Assembly (NCBI GenBank): GCA_934454845.1
Contig: CAKSGV010000004.1
Location: 1-64,000 of the forward strand
Reading direction: 5' to 3'
From: an uncultured Eubacteriales bacterium
Lineage (GTDB): Bacteria > Bacillota > Clostridia > Oscillospirales > Acutalibacteraceae
Length of the DNA stretch: 64,000 nucleotides
Under the pieces are notes generated by a model. The model did not search any database, had not been told where the DNA came from, and saw only the letters and a program-made list of their open reading frames with translations. Each line of letters opens with the position of its first letter. Positions within the stretch are counted from its first letter, which is position 1. Both the position numbers and the translations under genes were made by a program. Shown piece after piece: positions 15,989-24,826 of the stretch.

Positions 15989-16996
15989 TTAAAAAATGTC
16001 ATGATTTGAAATCTTATCGATTCCCATCGCTTCTGCAACAACCGACCCTATTCTGTTTGCCATTCGATATGCGCCTATATCATTCGGATGGCAACCGTCT
16101 TTAGTGCAGTTTCGGTAATACTCTCCTTCAAACAGCGTTTTACCGTCAATATAATAAACATTTTCATCGCCGTTTTTCTTAGCAAATTCGTATGTGGCGA
16201 ATATTATTTTATTTCGCTTATCATTATTTTCGGGATCTTTCCAATAATCCGGTCTGGTAATAATTATATAGGGAATATTCGGTTTAAATTTTCGCACTGT
16301 TTTATACATATTCAAATGCGTGTCCTTAAGAAGCTGTATATCATAAGCATTATGATCATAATCCGAAACAAATGCTCCTATATCAAGATTTGATATATAT
16401 TCTATAAGCGGGGTTTCCCCTTTCGCACTGCCGGCAAAGCCGAAATTAAGATAATTAAGATTATATTTTTGCGAAATCATTGATATATAAGTGCAACCCG
16501 GTCTTGAGGTCCATGCACCGTGAGTTATTGAAGAACCGTAAAAAGCAACCGGCTTTTCATTTATATATTTTTCGCCTTTTTTAAGCTGTGCGCCTTCATC
16601 AATACCCAGCTTGAAACTTTTTATTTCACCGAAATACGGAAAATTAAGCGTATAAGAATGAAATTTCCCATCCTTTGAAACAAAAGTGCTTGTTTCGAAT
16701 TCACCGTCACAAATAAAGCATTCGGGATTTCTGAATCCGGCCACAAATATTTCCGAACCGTTTTTTAAGCTGTATAAATCAAAACCTATTCCTCGTGTAT
16801 ATTTCATTACAGCTCTAATATAAATATTTGCCGAGTCTGTTGAAAACCGTACTCTTCCTCCTGCGGGACATCTTGAATTTTCGAATACACCTTTGCTTAT
16901 TGTTTCTGCAAAATGCGACGGCAATCTGTGAAATTCACTGTCAATACCGAAAACATCAAAATTATCCTCGCTTAAATCAAACCATTTTGTCTGCAT
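15989..16996 (-). CDS. Two-domain SGNH hydrolase (carbohydrate esterase-like)
   Basis: 335 aa. The N-terminal 140 residues look like a beta-sandwich accessory domain (GVFENSRCPAGGRVRFSTDS, TRGIGFDLY). The C-terminal SGNH domain has AFYGSSITHGAWTSRPGCTY (nucleophile Ser), NFGFAGSAKGE (Gly), SDYDHNAYD (Asn) and the catalytic DGCHPNDIGAYRMA. This arrangement is common in esterases that deacetylate plant or mannan oligosaccharides. I use ATG 16996, with AGGTGA 5 nt upstream. No secretion signal is seen. It follows the first DUF5107 gene by 33 nt and is probably co-transcribed. Confidence 0.85.
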   Translation of the reverse strand: MQTKWFDLSEDNFDVFGIDSEFHRLPSHFAETISKGVFENSRCPAGGRVRFSTDSANIYIRAVMKYTRGIGFDLYSLKNGSEIFVAGFRNPECFICDGEFETSTFVSKDGKFHSYTLNFPYFGEIKSFKLGIDEGAQLKKGEKYINEKPVAFYGSSITHGAWTSRPGCTYISMISQKYNLNYLNFGFAGSAKGETPLIEYISNLDIGAFVSDYDHNAYDIQLLKDTHLNMYKTVRKFKPNIPYIIITRPDYWKDPENNDKRNKIIFATYEFAKKNGDENVYYIDGKTLFEGEYYRNCTKDGCHPNDIGAYRMANRIGSVVAEAMGIDKISNHDIF

Positions 16997-17029
16997 TGCT
17001 TCACCTGCTATCAGTTTTTTGCGAATCAA

Positions 17030-20000
17030 TTATAAAGCTATCTGTTTATAAGTATATATCGCAAAATCATTAGCGTCAAGCTCTTCTGCCTTTCTTATAC
17101 AAATTTCGGCTTCACTGTACTTTTCAAGACCTAAAAGTGCAAAAGCTTTAAGAGTGTATCCGCTGAGGAGATTATGCTTTTCAATATCAAGTTCAAAAGG
17201 CATGGGAGAAGGCGAACCGACGCCGTAATAACTCCGCATATCCTTATTATCAATCAGATTTTGCGCAGAAGAAAGCATTTCGTCAAGCACCTGTTTTGCC
17301 TCTTCTTCCCTGTTAAGCTCTTTAAGAGCAAAAGCTCTGAAGAGTGATATTTCGGATACAGCCGCTTTGTATTCCGCCGCTTTTTCAAGCGCTTTTACAC
17401 GCTCCTCGCCCGAATAAAGTTTGCTTAAATAATAATAGATATGAGCCTCCTGATTAAAGAAAGTTTTAGCCTCTCCATAGGATTTAGGCATATTTATTCC
17501 TTTTTTATAAGCTTCTTCGGCTTCTTCTTTTTTGCCTGCACGCGCAAGCTCGTTTCCTAAAAGAACATACATCCAGGCGTGAAGCTTTGTAAGCTTGCCC
17601 TCACCGCCTTCATATATATGGAAGTGCTTATCTGCCGCAAGCTTTACAGCCTCCCTGTATTTGCCCTGCATAGATAAAAGCGTAAGCCTGTCGAGATAGC
17701 AGTCGTCGCGCTGTTTTAAAAGCTCGGGATATTTATCATAAACCGCAAGTCTTTCCTCTATTGTGGCGCCGGTGTTCTTAAGCAGTTGCTCATATTCAAG
17801 CAAAAGTCTCGGATCAGAGGGGCAGAATTTTAATGCTTTTTCCATACAATAAAGCGCTTTTTTACCCATTTTTAATTTATCGAAATAATAAAGCGAAAGA
17901 TTGCGCCAGGCTCTCGCGTGCGAAGAATTTATCAAAACGCATTCTTCAAAGCATTTTGCCGCCTCGTCAAACCTGAACCTATCATAGAAAAGGCATCCGA
18001 GATAATACCTCGCGTTTGCGGCGGTATTGTCCTCTTCTATAGCATATTTTAAAACCTGAATATCTTCGATGTTTGACGGGAAGCAATATCCCATTTCCTC
18101 TTTTTCAGCTTTTTCGATAAAAGATATATCTTTTGAAATAAATGCTTTATAGTAATCAATAAGCGGAGATTTGCCCTCAAAGAAATCAAGTGCATAGAGA
18201 GCGTCTTCATTAAATCCGGCTTTCATATAATCGCGGGCAACATCAAGCAGATTTTCGGATTTTGATGCAAATTGTGCAATCTTTGATTTCACATCCGCAA
18301 AATGGGAATACTCTATCAAAGCGAAAAGATCAAGCTTATCGTCATTAATTCCCTCTTTTGCGCTTTCAAGCGCCGAAACAGAATTAAGCTTTCTTAAAAT
18401 CGCAGTTTTAAGATTATGTGCTTTTGTGTGACCCGCATTAAGCCCCAAAGACTCATCAAGTTTTATCAAAGCCGAATTATAATCTTTGTTTCGGCAATCT
18501 ATAGTTGCAAGCTCAAACATCGCCGCGCTTCTGTGAGGATAATTCCAGGCGGCTTTGTAGAGAATATCATAAGCCTTGTCATACTCTCCGAGATATTCAA
18601 GCGCCAATCCTTTTAAATAAAATGCCTCTGTATCGGCAGGATGCTCGTTTCTGTCGCAGAGCCTTTCTATTGCTTTATCACAGAATTTAACACATTCTTT
18701 AAACTTGCCGTTTTTAAGGCTGAGTCTGGCCATAGATGTATTACAGCGTATATCCGAAGGATCTCGCTTCAAACCTTCAAGATAATAGTCTTCCGGTTTA
18801 TAATTGTGCTGCTTATATTGCTCTAAATGGAATCCGTTTATATAAAGCTCCTCAACGGTGTTATACTCGCAGGGTCTTTTAACAGGTTTTCTCACCTTTA
18901 TCGGCTGCTTTTGCCCGCGTCTGTAAGGGGTATAAGAAACAAGCTCTTTACCGTCTTCATCAAAGAGCGAAACTTTAATATTATGAATATCGGAAATATC
19001 TGCGGTAATGGTTTTTTGATAAACGGTTTCGGGTGACATATCTGCTGTTTCGCTGAAAATTTCTTTGAAATTATCCGAAACTGTTATTTTGCAATTATTA
19101 AACACGCCCGTTACATTAAATCCGAAATAAAGACCTTCTTCTCTTTTTTCAACATTAACCGCCGCATCAATGGTTGCGTTTTTGATTTCTCCGATTTCGC
19201 GCACGGGATACCAATACTGCTCGAATTCTCTTGTTTCATAAGGCGCAATCCAAGTGAAATCAGGCTGATTATCGGTATAAACACCTGTCATAAGCTCTAT
19301 ATAAGGACCGTTTTTATCGGTAAGATTCGAGCACCACATATCGCCGAAATCGCCTGTGCCCCAATGCCACATTTTTTTACCGGGAGAAATATGATGATTC
19401 GCAACAGTGGCAATTCCCTTTTTCTTTCCGGTGTCATATCCGGATATGAAATCCATATCGGACTGACCTTGTGAAATGAGGTAAGAAGAGGGCACTTTCA
19501 CCGCGTCATAATGCGAAAGATCGGTGCCTTTGCCGAAATCATAAGGTCTTGCCGTTTTATAAACGCCCTTTGCTATCGGCCATTCAAGCACAGCTCTTCT
19601 GTCATGATCGTTTACCCATTCGCAGTCGGGCGGAAAAACGGTTCTGTAATCGTCATTCACAGGCACTGCAAGGTTTGCCCACCACATAAATACCTGTGGA
19701 AATGCCGTGCGGTTATAAACGCGGACTTTTGCTTTTATATAGCTTCTTCCTTTATCGACAGTGATTCCCGCCATACCTTTCATTCTTCCGAAAGGTTCAA
19801 CTTCTCCTGTCCACACGGTTTTTCCGCCGTCGGGATTTTCTTCCATAACAGCCTCTAAGGGCATAAAGGTGGTCGGTCTGTGGTGCTGCGGCCAGTTAAA
19901 CTCGATACCTCCCGATATCCACGGCCCCGCAAGACCGACAAGCGCCGGCTTTACGACCTCATTATAATAAATGAAATCATAATTTGTAACTTTATCAAGA

Positions 20001-20248
20001 CCTCTTAAAATCTTGCCTCCGAGCGAAGGAGCGACAATCGTTTTGATATATTCGTTTTCGATAGTATAAACCTCATATTCCACATCGGTTTTTTCATCGG
20101 AAATTCCGTCGCAATAAGGAATGGGATAAACTCTACCCGAAGCTCCCTGATAAGGCTTATTTTCAAAAAACATCGGCAGTTCGTGGGCTTTTTTCGGAAT
20201 ATAGGTAGGAATTACCATACCTTTTTTCTCACATTTTACCTCTTTCAT
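17030..20248 (-). CDS. DUF5107-TPR protein, copy 1
   Basis: Cytoplasmic protein of 1072 aa, function not established. The N-terminal part (about 40-350) matches DUF5107. In my reading it has a galactose-mutarotase-like beta fold (EYIKTIVAPSLGGKILRGLD, WISGGIEFNWPQHHRP, GRMKGM, MWWANLAVPV, HHISPGKKMWHWG, YTDNQPDFTWIAPYETREFE). From about 440 to the end come many tetratricopeptide repeats (for example FYLKGLALEYLGEYDKAYDI and YYLGCLFYDRFRFDEAAKCF). GGAGG lies 8 nt before ATG 20248; five extra residues upstream are not needed. It heads a run with SGNH esterase and epimerase genes and is divergent from the sensor-HTH regulator. Conserved His/Glu/Asp shared with copy 2 suggest an enzyme. Confidence 0.8.
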   Translation of the reverse strand: MKEVKCEKKGMVIPTYIPKKAHELPMFFENKPYQGASGRVYPIPYCDGISDEKTDVEYEVYTIENEYIKTIVAPSLGGKILRGLDKVTNYDFIYYNEVVKPALVGLAGPWISGGIEFNWPQHHRPTTFMPLEAVMEENPDGGKTVWTGEVEPFGRMKGMAGITVDKGRSYIKAKVRVYNRTAFPQVFMWWANLAVPVNDDYRTVFPPDCEWVNDHDRRAVLEWPIAKGVYKTARPYDFGKGTDLSHYDAVKVPSSYLISQGQSDMDFISGYDTGKKKGIATVANHHISPGKKMWHWGTGDFGDMWCSNLTDKNGPYIELMTGVYTDNQPDFTWIAPYETREFEQYWYPVREIGEIKNATIDAAVNVEKREEGLYFGFNVTGVFNNCKITVSDNFKEIFSETADMSPETVYQKTITADISDIHNIKVSLFDEDGKELVSYTPYRRGQKQPIKVRKPVKRPCEYNTVEELYINGFHLEQYKQHNYKPEDYYLEGLKRDPSDIRCNTSMARLSLKNGKFKECVKFCDKAIERLCDRNEHPADTEAFYLKGLALEYLGEYDKAYDILYKAAWNYPHRSAAMFELATIDCRNKDYNSALIKLDESLGLNAGHTKAHNLKTAILRKLNSVSALESAKEGINDDKLDLFALIEYSHFADVKSKIAQFASKSENLLDVARDYMKAGFNEDALYALDFFEGKSPLIDYYKAFISKDISFIEKAEKEEMGYCFPSNIEDIQVLKYAIEEDNTAANARYYLGCLFYDRFRFDEAAKCFEECVLINSSHARAWRNLSLYYFDKLKMGKKALYCMEKALKFCPSDPRLLLEYEQLLKNTGATIEERLAVYDKYPELLKQRDDCYLDRLTLLSMQGKYREAVKLAADKHFHIYEGGEGKLTKLHAWMYVLLGNELARAGKKEEAEEAYKKGINMPKSYGEAKTFFNQEAHIYYYLSKLYSGEERVKALEKAAEYKAAVSEISLFRAFALKELNREEEAKQVLDEMLSSAQNLIDNKDMRSYYGVGSPSPMPFELDIEKHNLLSGYTLKAFALLGLEKYSEAEICIRKAEELDANDFAIYTYKQIAL

Positions 20249-20344
20249 AATTATCTCCTCCAAATAATTCTTAAATATATTAAACCAAATATTTTCTCTT
20301 TTTAAAAGACAGAAAAAGATGTTAAAAAAATCATAAATTTCTGT

Positions 20345-20373
20345 TTGCCAAACGGCGGCTCCGATAGTATAAT
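20345..20373 (+). promoter_or_regulatory. Promoter of the sensor-HTH regulator gene
   Basis: TTGCCA (20345-20350), 17-bp spacer, TATAAT (20368-20373), followed by AAAGGTGA and the GTG start at 20397. Confidence 0.65.
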
Positions 20374-20396
20374 AATTATAAGAAAGGTGATAAAAA

Positions 20397-21455
20397 GTGG
20401 TATCGATTATTACAGAGCCTGCTTACAGTGCGAGCATTTGGTGCAATGAGCTTTTTAAAAGCCTGACCGAAAGATTAAGACATAAAAGAATTCCTTTTTT
20501 AAAGGTGGCAGGGAAACTCCCCGAAAATCAAGACGGGGTGTTTTTAATAGCTTCCGATTACAATTGGATCAAATCCACCGTTAAGAAGCTCAATCTCTCA
20601 GGAATAAAGCCAATTCTTTTATGCAACCAATCACAGAGCATTCCCGGATGTGCTTACAGCTGTGTTTGCTCGGATATAGCCGGATCAATGAAATATCTTT
20701 TGGATGAGCTGAAATCCTCCGGGAAAACGCGTGTGGCACTTTATGGGGTAAACACCGGTTCCGTTTCCGATATAGGAAGGGTTGACGGACTTTTCACTTA
20801 TAAAGACGAAAACTTTTCAAAAATGCGGATTTTTGCAAACTTAGGTTCTCTTCAGGAATGCTTCAGCGAATTTATAAAAGAATATAAGGAATTTGACGCT
20901 GTGATTTGCTCAAATGATTTTGCCGCAATCTCGCTTGTGAGGAATCTCAAAACTTTTGCGCCCGATGCCTTGGATAACCTTAAAATTTTAAGCTGTGCAA
21001 AAACAAAGCTTTCATCATTTTATAAAGACACCGTGACATCTGTGGATATGAATTTCGAGCAATACGGCGAAGCGGCTGTATTTATCTATGAGAAGCTTAA
21101 AACTCATCCTTATTTTTCGGGAATGACGATAACTGTTAAATGGAAAACAGAAAACAAAAAAGAGCCTGAGAAAGATTCTCCGATTTTAGAAGACCGGCAA
21201 AGCGGCACCGAATTTTATTCCGACTCCGAGCTTAAAGAATTACTCACCGCGGAAAAAATCCTCAATATCTTAAGCGAAACGGATATTCGGATTATTTCCT
21301 CATTAAAAAGCGGTATGACTATAGAGCAAACCGCCGAAAAAAGCAATCTTACAATCGGCGGTGTGAAATATCGCTTAAAAAGAATTCTGGATGAAAGCGG
21401 ACTTAAAGATAAATCGGAAATTCTTTCAGTTATAGACAAATATACAATTCAATAA
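20397..21455 (+). CDS. Regulator with LacI-like sensor domain and C-terminal HTH
   Basis: 352 aa. The first 250 residues resemble the periplasmic-binding-protein-like effector domain of LacI/GalR regulators: IPFLKVAGKL, GVFLIASDYNW, GSMKYLLDELKSSGKTRVAL, FDAVICSNDFAAISLVRNL and VDMNFEQYGEAAVFIYEKL. The usual N-terminal LacI HTH is absent; the protein begins directly with sensor sequence (VSIITEPAYSASIWCNELFK). Instead the last 70 residues form a LuxR/sigma-region-4-like HTH (ETDIRIISSLKSGMTIEQTA, then NLTIGGVKYRLKRILDESGL). It lies between two DUF5107-TPR genes and is divergent from copy 1, so it probably controls them in response to a sugar. Confidence 0.75.
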   Translation: MVSIITEPAYSASIWCNELFKSLTERLRHKRIPFLKVAGKLPENQDGVFLIASDYNWIKSTVKKLNLSGIKPILLCNQSQSIPGCAYSCVCSDIAGSMKYLLDELKSSGKTRVALYGVNTGSVSDIGRVDGLFTYKDENFSKMRIFANLGSLQECFSEFIKEYKEFDAVICSNDFAAISLVRNLKTFAPDALDNLKILSCAKTKLSSFYKDTVTSVDMNFEQYGEAAVFIYEKLKTHPYFSGMTITVKWKTENKKEPEKDSPILEDRQSGTEFYSDSELKELLTAEKILNILSETDIRIISSLKSGMTIEQTAEKSNLTIGGVKYRLKRILDESGLKDKSEILSVIDKYTIQ

Positions 21456-21469
21456 CATTTTTTAAATAA

Positions 21470-21505
21470 AAATCTGCCGAAAGTTAAATTCCTTTCGGCA
21501 GATTT
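21470..21505. terminator. Bidirectional terminator
   Basis: Perfect 14-bp stem (21470-21483 and 21492-21505), 8-nt loop, A/T on both sides. It separates the regulator gene from the converging DUF5107-TPR copy 2. Confidence 0.85.
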
Positions 21506-21509
21506 GTTT

Positions 21510-24500
21510 TTATTCTAAAAATCCAAACTTTTTAAAGCTGAGAGCAAATAAGTTTTCCGAATTCAATTTATAGCTCTTTGCCGCGCACTCTTTTGCTTTT
21601 TCGCTTTCTCCCTCAAAATCAAGGATGAGAGATGAAAGATAAAGGTATTGAGCCATGCGAAGTTTTTCGGGATTATCCATGAATGAGATGAAAAAAGGTG
21701 TGGTAGAGAAAAATCCGTTATCTTTTATATTTTTTATTTTTTTCCATTCTCTTTTATATTTCGTGATGATCCCGCGTGCTTTGAGATCCTCGCCTAAATG
21801 CTCGAAAGCTTTGGCTTGATAATAAGGAAGCTCTTTTAAATGCATATTGCTGAAATATTCTATTTCGATTTCTGCAATATATTCGAAAATATCTTTTGCC
21901 TCATCGGCTTTCCCTGTTTTTTCAAGGCAAACGGCTTCAAAATATTTAAGCGGCACCAATTTGCAATGATTCCAAAGTCCCGCTCCTAATGATTGCGGCA
22001 AAATCTGCCCTTTTCTAAACAGCTCAAGCGCCTTTTCGGTATTGCCGATTTCAAGCTCTTTTCTTCCCATTGATAGGAAAGCGAATAAATATTGATCCGC
22101 TATTGCGTGCTCTCCGCCCTCACAGGGAACAAAATTGTGGCTAAGCAAAGTTTCAATTGCTTTTTCATGCTCCGAATTCTGATTATATGCCTTGGCGAGT
22201 TCCGTGAAGCAATCGTCGCGTGTTATTTTATGCGAAGTGAGAAAATCGATTTTCTCCTTGGCCGAAACGGATAATTTATCCATTAAAACGACAGTTTCAT
22301 AAACAAGCTGTTCGCTTGAAGGATTTAGTTTTATAGCTTTTTTCATTAACTCCAAAGCTTCGGATTCACGGTTTAAATGGCTGAAATATGCAACTGCTCT
22401 GTTTCTTATCGAAATATAATCCGAGCAATCCTCCCATAATTTTGCCGCTTTCTCATAATGCCTTTTGTTATAAAGAAGACAACCTAACAGCATTTTTGCT
22501 TTCTCGCTGCCCGTTTTAGAAATAACATCATTTAAAATGCGCATTTCTTCTTTTCTTTGCGGAAATGTAGATAAAATTTTACTTTTATCGCCTGCTTTAT
22601 AATCGTTTGCGCCGTCAAGTCCGCAAAGATATTTATAATATCCTAAAGCATAATAAAGCATCGGCTGCTTTGTTTCGGACCTTTTGTTCAAAAGATTTTC
22701 CAAAAGCTTTTTATTTTCTTCATAAAGACCGCAGGCATCAAAATCGGAAGCAATATCCATAACCGTTTCAAACGGATTGGACTTCAATAAATCATAAAAG
22801 TCATCCGGATTTGAAAGATAGCGCATATAATGATCCAAACTGTCTTTTTTAAGTTGAGCTTTAATTTCATCTTTGGTATCAATATTAAGCTTTCGCTCGG
22901 CTATTACCTTTGCGCACATTGCAAGATTATCTTTTCGACCGTAATCAAGAGCTATTTTTGCGTGCTTTATAGCGGCTTTATAATCTTTGTTTCTTATATC
23001 CAAAAAAGATATTCGCGTCATAGCTTTCAAAACGCTATCTGCCGCCCAGGCGGATTTATAATAATAATCGTAAGCCTTTTTATAATCTCCCATTGCCTCA
23101 AGTATAAGCGCATAAGTATAATAAACCTCTCCGCTTTTAACGCGCTCGTTAAATAAAGTTATGCACTTTATCGCTCTCTCGGCATAATCTTTCGCACTCT
23201 CAAATGCAAACCGGGAATATTCATATTTTGCCATTTCTATAAGAGAAGGAATATGATTGATATCCCTTTTTAAAGCCTCCTTAAAATAGCTGTCCGGTTC
23301 AACTGCGGGATCGCGATATTGTGCCACATGAACTCCCGCAAGATATAATTCCTGCGCGCTGTTCATACTTTTTGCTTCCGGCATATCGGTGATAACTTCC
23401 GGCATATTGAATTTATCGGATTTAATCTCTGTATAAGATCCTATAACTTCGCCGTCTTTTTCCACAACCACCGAGAGAATTCCGGACATATCTTTTATTT
23501 CGAATTCCGAACATTTTTCTGTGCTTAAATCGCAATGCTCCTCAAATATTATGGTTTTTCCCGATTTAATGCAAACCTTTGCTTTTTCGAAATTTCTTGT
23601 GGGCTGAATTAAAATTCTACCGTTTCCACGGTCAATTTTAAATGCAACATCAAGATTTGCAAAAGTGGGCGTTCCGATTTTAGAAATAGGATACCAATAC
23701 TGAGAAAATTCTTTGGTTTCATAAGGCTCAAGCCAGGAAAAATTAGGCTGATTATCGGAATAAGAGCCTGCCATAAGCTCGGCATATTGTCCGTCGGTAT
23801 CGGTAAGCGCGTTTTCCCAGGATTTTGCAAGTTGGCAGTAACCCCATGTAAACATCTTCTTTCCGGGCGACAAATGATGATCGCCTATATGCACAACTCC
23901 GCACTGCTTTTCATGATCGTAGCCCCCGAAGAAATCATAATCCGAAGCGGCGGCAAAATAGCTTGTTGCAGGCACGGTGTTTTTATGATAGGAAATATCT
24001 CTCGGCTCCGCCATAGGGATCCCGTTAAACACTCCGTTACCCGCAACCGGATAGGTTATTCTTGATTTTAAATAATGGAAATTAACATAGTTAACATCCT
24101 GCGGAAAGAATATCTGATATTTTTCGTGCACCGGTACTGCCGCATTTTCCCACCATAAGAAAGAATGAGCGCTGTCAGTACGGTTATAAAGCCGCATTCT
24201 TGTTTCAAAGCACTTTTCTCCCGGGCAGAGAACTATGCTCACCATTCCCTTCATTCTGTCTATAGGATCATGCTCGGAAAGATGGCATACGGCACTTCCG
24301 TCCTGCAAAATCTCTGTGTAAAAATCACAGGGCATAAAGCCTGACGCTCTGTGATGAAAAGGCCAGTTAAATTCAACTCCGCCAGATATCCATGAGCCTA
24401 ATACTCCGATTAAAGCAGGCTTTATAACATGCTGTTTATAAAAAAAGTCATACCCGGTGGTTTTATCAAGTGCCGAATATATTCTTCCGCCGATCTCGGG

Positions 24501-24722
24501 AAGAATTTCTATTTTAAGATATTCGTTTTCTAAAACCACCACAGTGTATTCGCGGTCTATCTTCTCTTTACGGTTTACCTCAAGCACGACCTTATTAGGA
24601 TATGGTCTCCCGCTCGTGCGCTGATGAACTCGGTTTTCCGCAAACATCGGCATTTCTTCCGCCGGGGGCTCGGGATATGTGGGGATAACAAGCTTTTTTA
24701 TTTCACATTTAACACTTTTCAT
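21510..24722 (-). CDS. DUF5107-TPR protein, copy 2
   Basis: 1070 aa, the same architecture as copy 1 with moderate identity. The N-terminal DUF5107 part has EYLKIEILPEIGGRIYSALD, WISGGVEFNWPFHHRA, DRMKGM, LWWENAAVPV, HHLSPGKKMFTWG and YSDNQPNFSWLEPYETKEFS. TPRs fill the rest (YTYALILEAMGDYKKAYDYY, LLGCLLYNKRHYEKAAKLWE). No signal peptide. It is divergent from an AraC gene whose upstream region carries a direct repeat next to this gene's promoter, so it probably has its own control. Two divergent copies in one locus suggest two related substrates or consecutive steps. The function is unknown. Confidence 0.8.
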   Translation of the reverse strand: MKSVKCEIKKLVIPTYPEPPAEEMPMFAENRVHQRTSGRPYPNKVVLEVNRKEKIDREYTVVVLENEYLKIEILPEIGGRIYSALDKTTGYDFFYKQHVIKPALIGVLGSWISGGVEFNWPFHHRASGFMPCDFYTEILQDGSAVCHLSEHDPIDRMKGMVSIVLCPGEKCFETRMRLYNRTDSAHSFLWWENAAVPVHEKYQIFFPQDVNYVNFHYLKSRITYPVAGNGVFNGIPMAEPRDISYHKNTVPATSYFAAASDYDFFGGYDHEKQCGVVHIGDHHLSPGKKMFTWGYCQLAKSWENALTDTDGQYAELMAGSYSDNQPNFSWLEPYETKEFSQYWYPISKIGTPTFANLDVAFKIDRGNGRILIQPTRNFEKAKVCIKSGKTIIFEEHCDLSTEKCSEFEIKDMSGILSVVVEKDGEVIGSYTEIKSDKFNMPEVITDMPEAKSMNSAQELYLAGVHVAQYRDPAVEPDSYFKEALKRDINHIPSLIEMAKYEYSRFAFESAKDYAERAIKCITLFNERVKSGEVYYTYALILEAMGDYKKAYDYYYKSAWAADSVLKAMTRISFLDIRNKDYKAAIKHAKIALDYGRKDNLAMCAKVIAERKLNIDTKDEIKAQLKKDSLDHYMRYLSNPDDFYDLLKSNPFETVMDIASDFDACGLYEENKKLLENLLNKRSETKQPMLYYALGYYKYLCGLDGANDYKAGDKSKILSTFPQRKEEMRILNDVISKTGSEKAKMLLGCLLYNKRHYEKAAKLWEDCSDYISIRNRAVAYFSHLNRESEALELMKKAIKLNPSSEQLVYETVVLMDKLSVSAKEKIDFLTSHKITRDDCFTELAKAYNQNSEHEKAIETLLSHNFVPCEGGEHAIADQYLFAFLSMGRKELEIGNTEKALELFRKGQILPQSLGAGLWNHCKLVPLKYFEAVCLEKTGKADEAKDIFEYIAEIEIEYFSNMHLKELPYYQAKAFEHLGEDLKARGIITKYKREWKKIKNIKDNGFFSTTPFFISFMDNPEKLRMAQYLYLSSLILDFEGESEKAKECAAKSYKLNSENLFALSFKKFGFLE

Positions 24723-24786
24723 AAAAATTTATCCTTTACTTTTTTATGCTTTAAGTGTATTATGATTTTATAGGTTTGTATATATA

Positions 24787-24816
24787 AAATCCGATTATTT
24801 TTTAAGAAATCCGATT
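24787..24816. promoter_or_regulatory. Direct repeat, probable AraC operator
   Basis: AAATCCGATT occurs at 24787-24796 and again at 24807-24816, a 20-bp period (two helical turns), between the divergent AraC and DUF5107-TPR copy 2 genes. This spacing is typical of AraC-family binding sites. It lies just upstream of a possible -35 region for copy 2 and over the leader of the AraC gene. Confidence 0.55.
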
Positions 24817-24826
24817 GAGGTTTAAA

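Noticed and set aside
19511..19858. Plus-strand reading frame inside DUF5107-TPR copy 1
   Set aside because: Cys/Phe-rich shadow opposite a strongly conserved coding region; no start signals.
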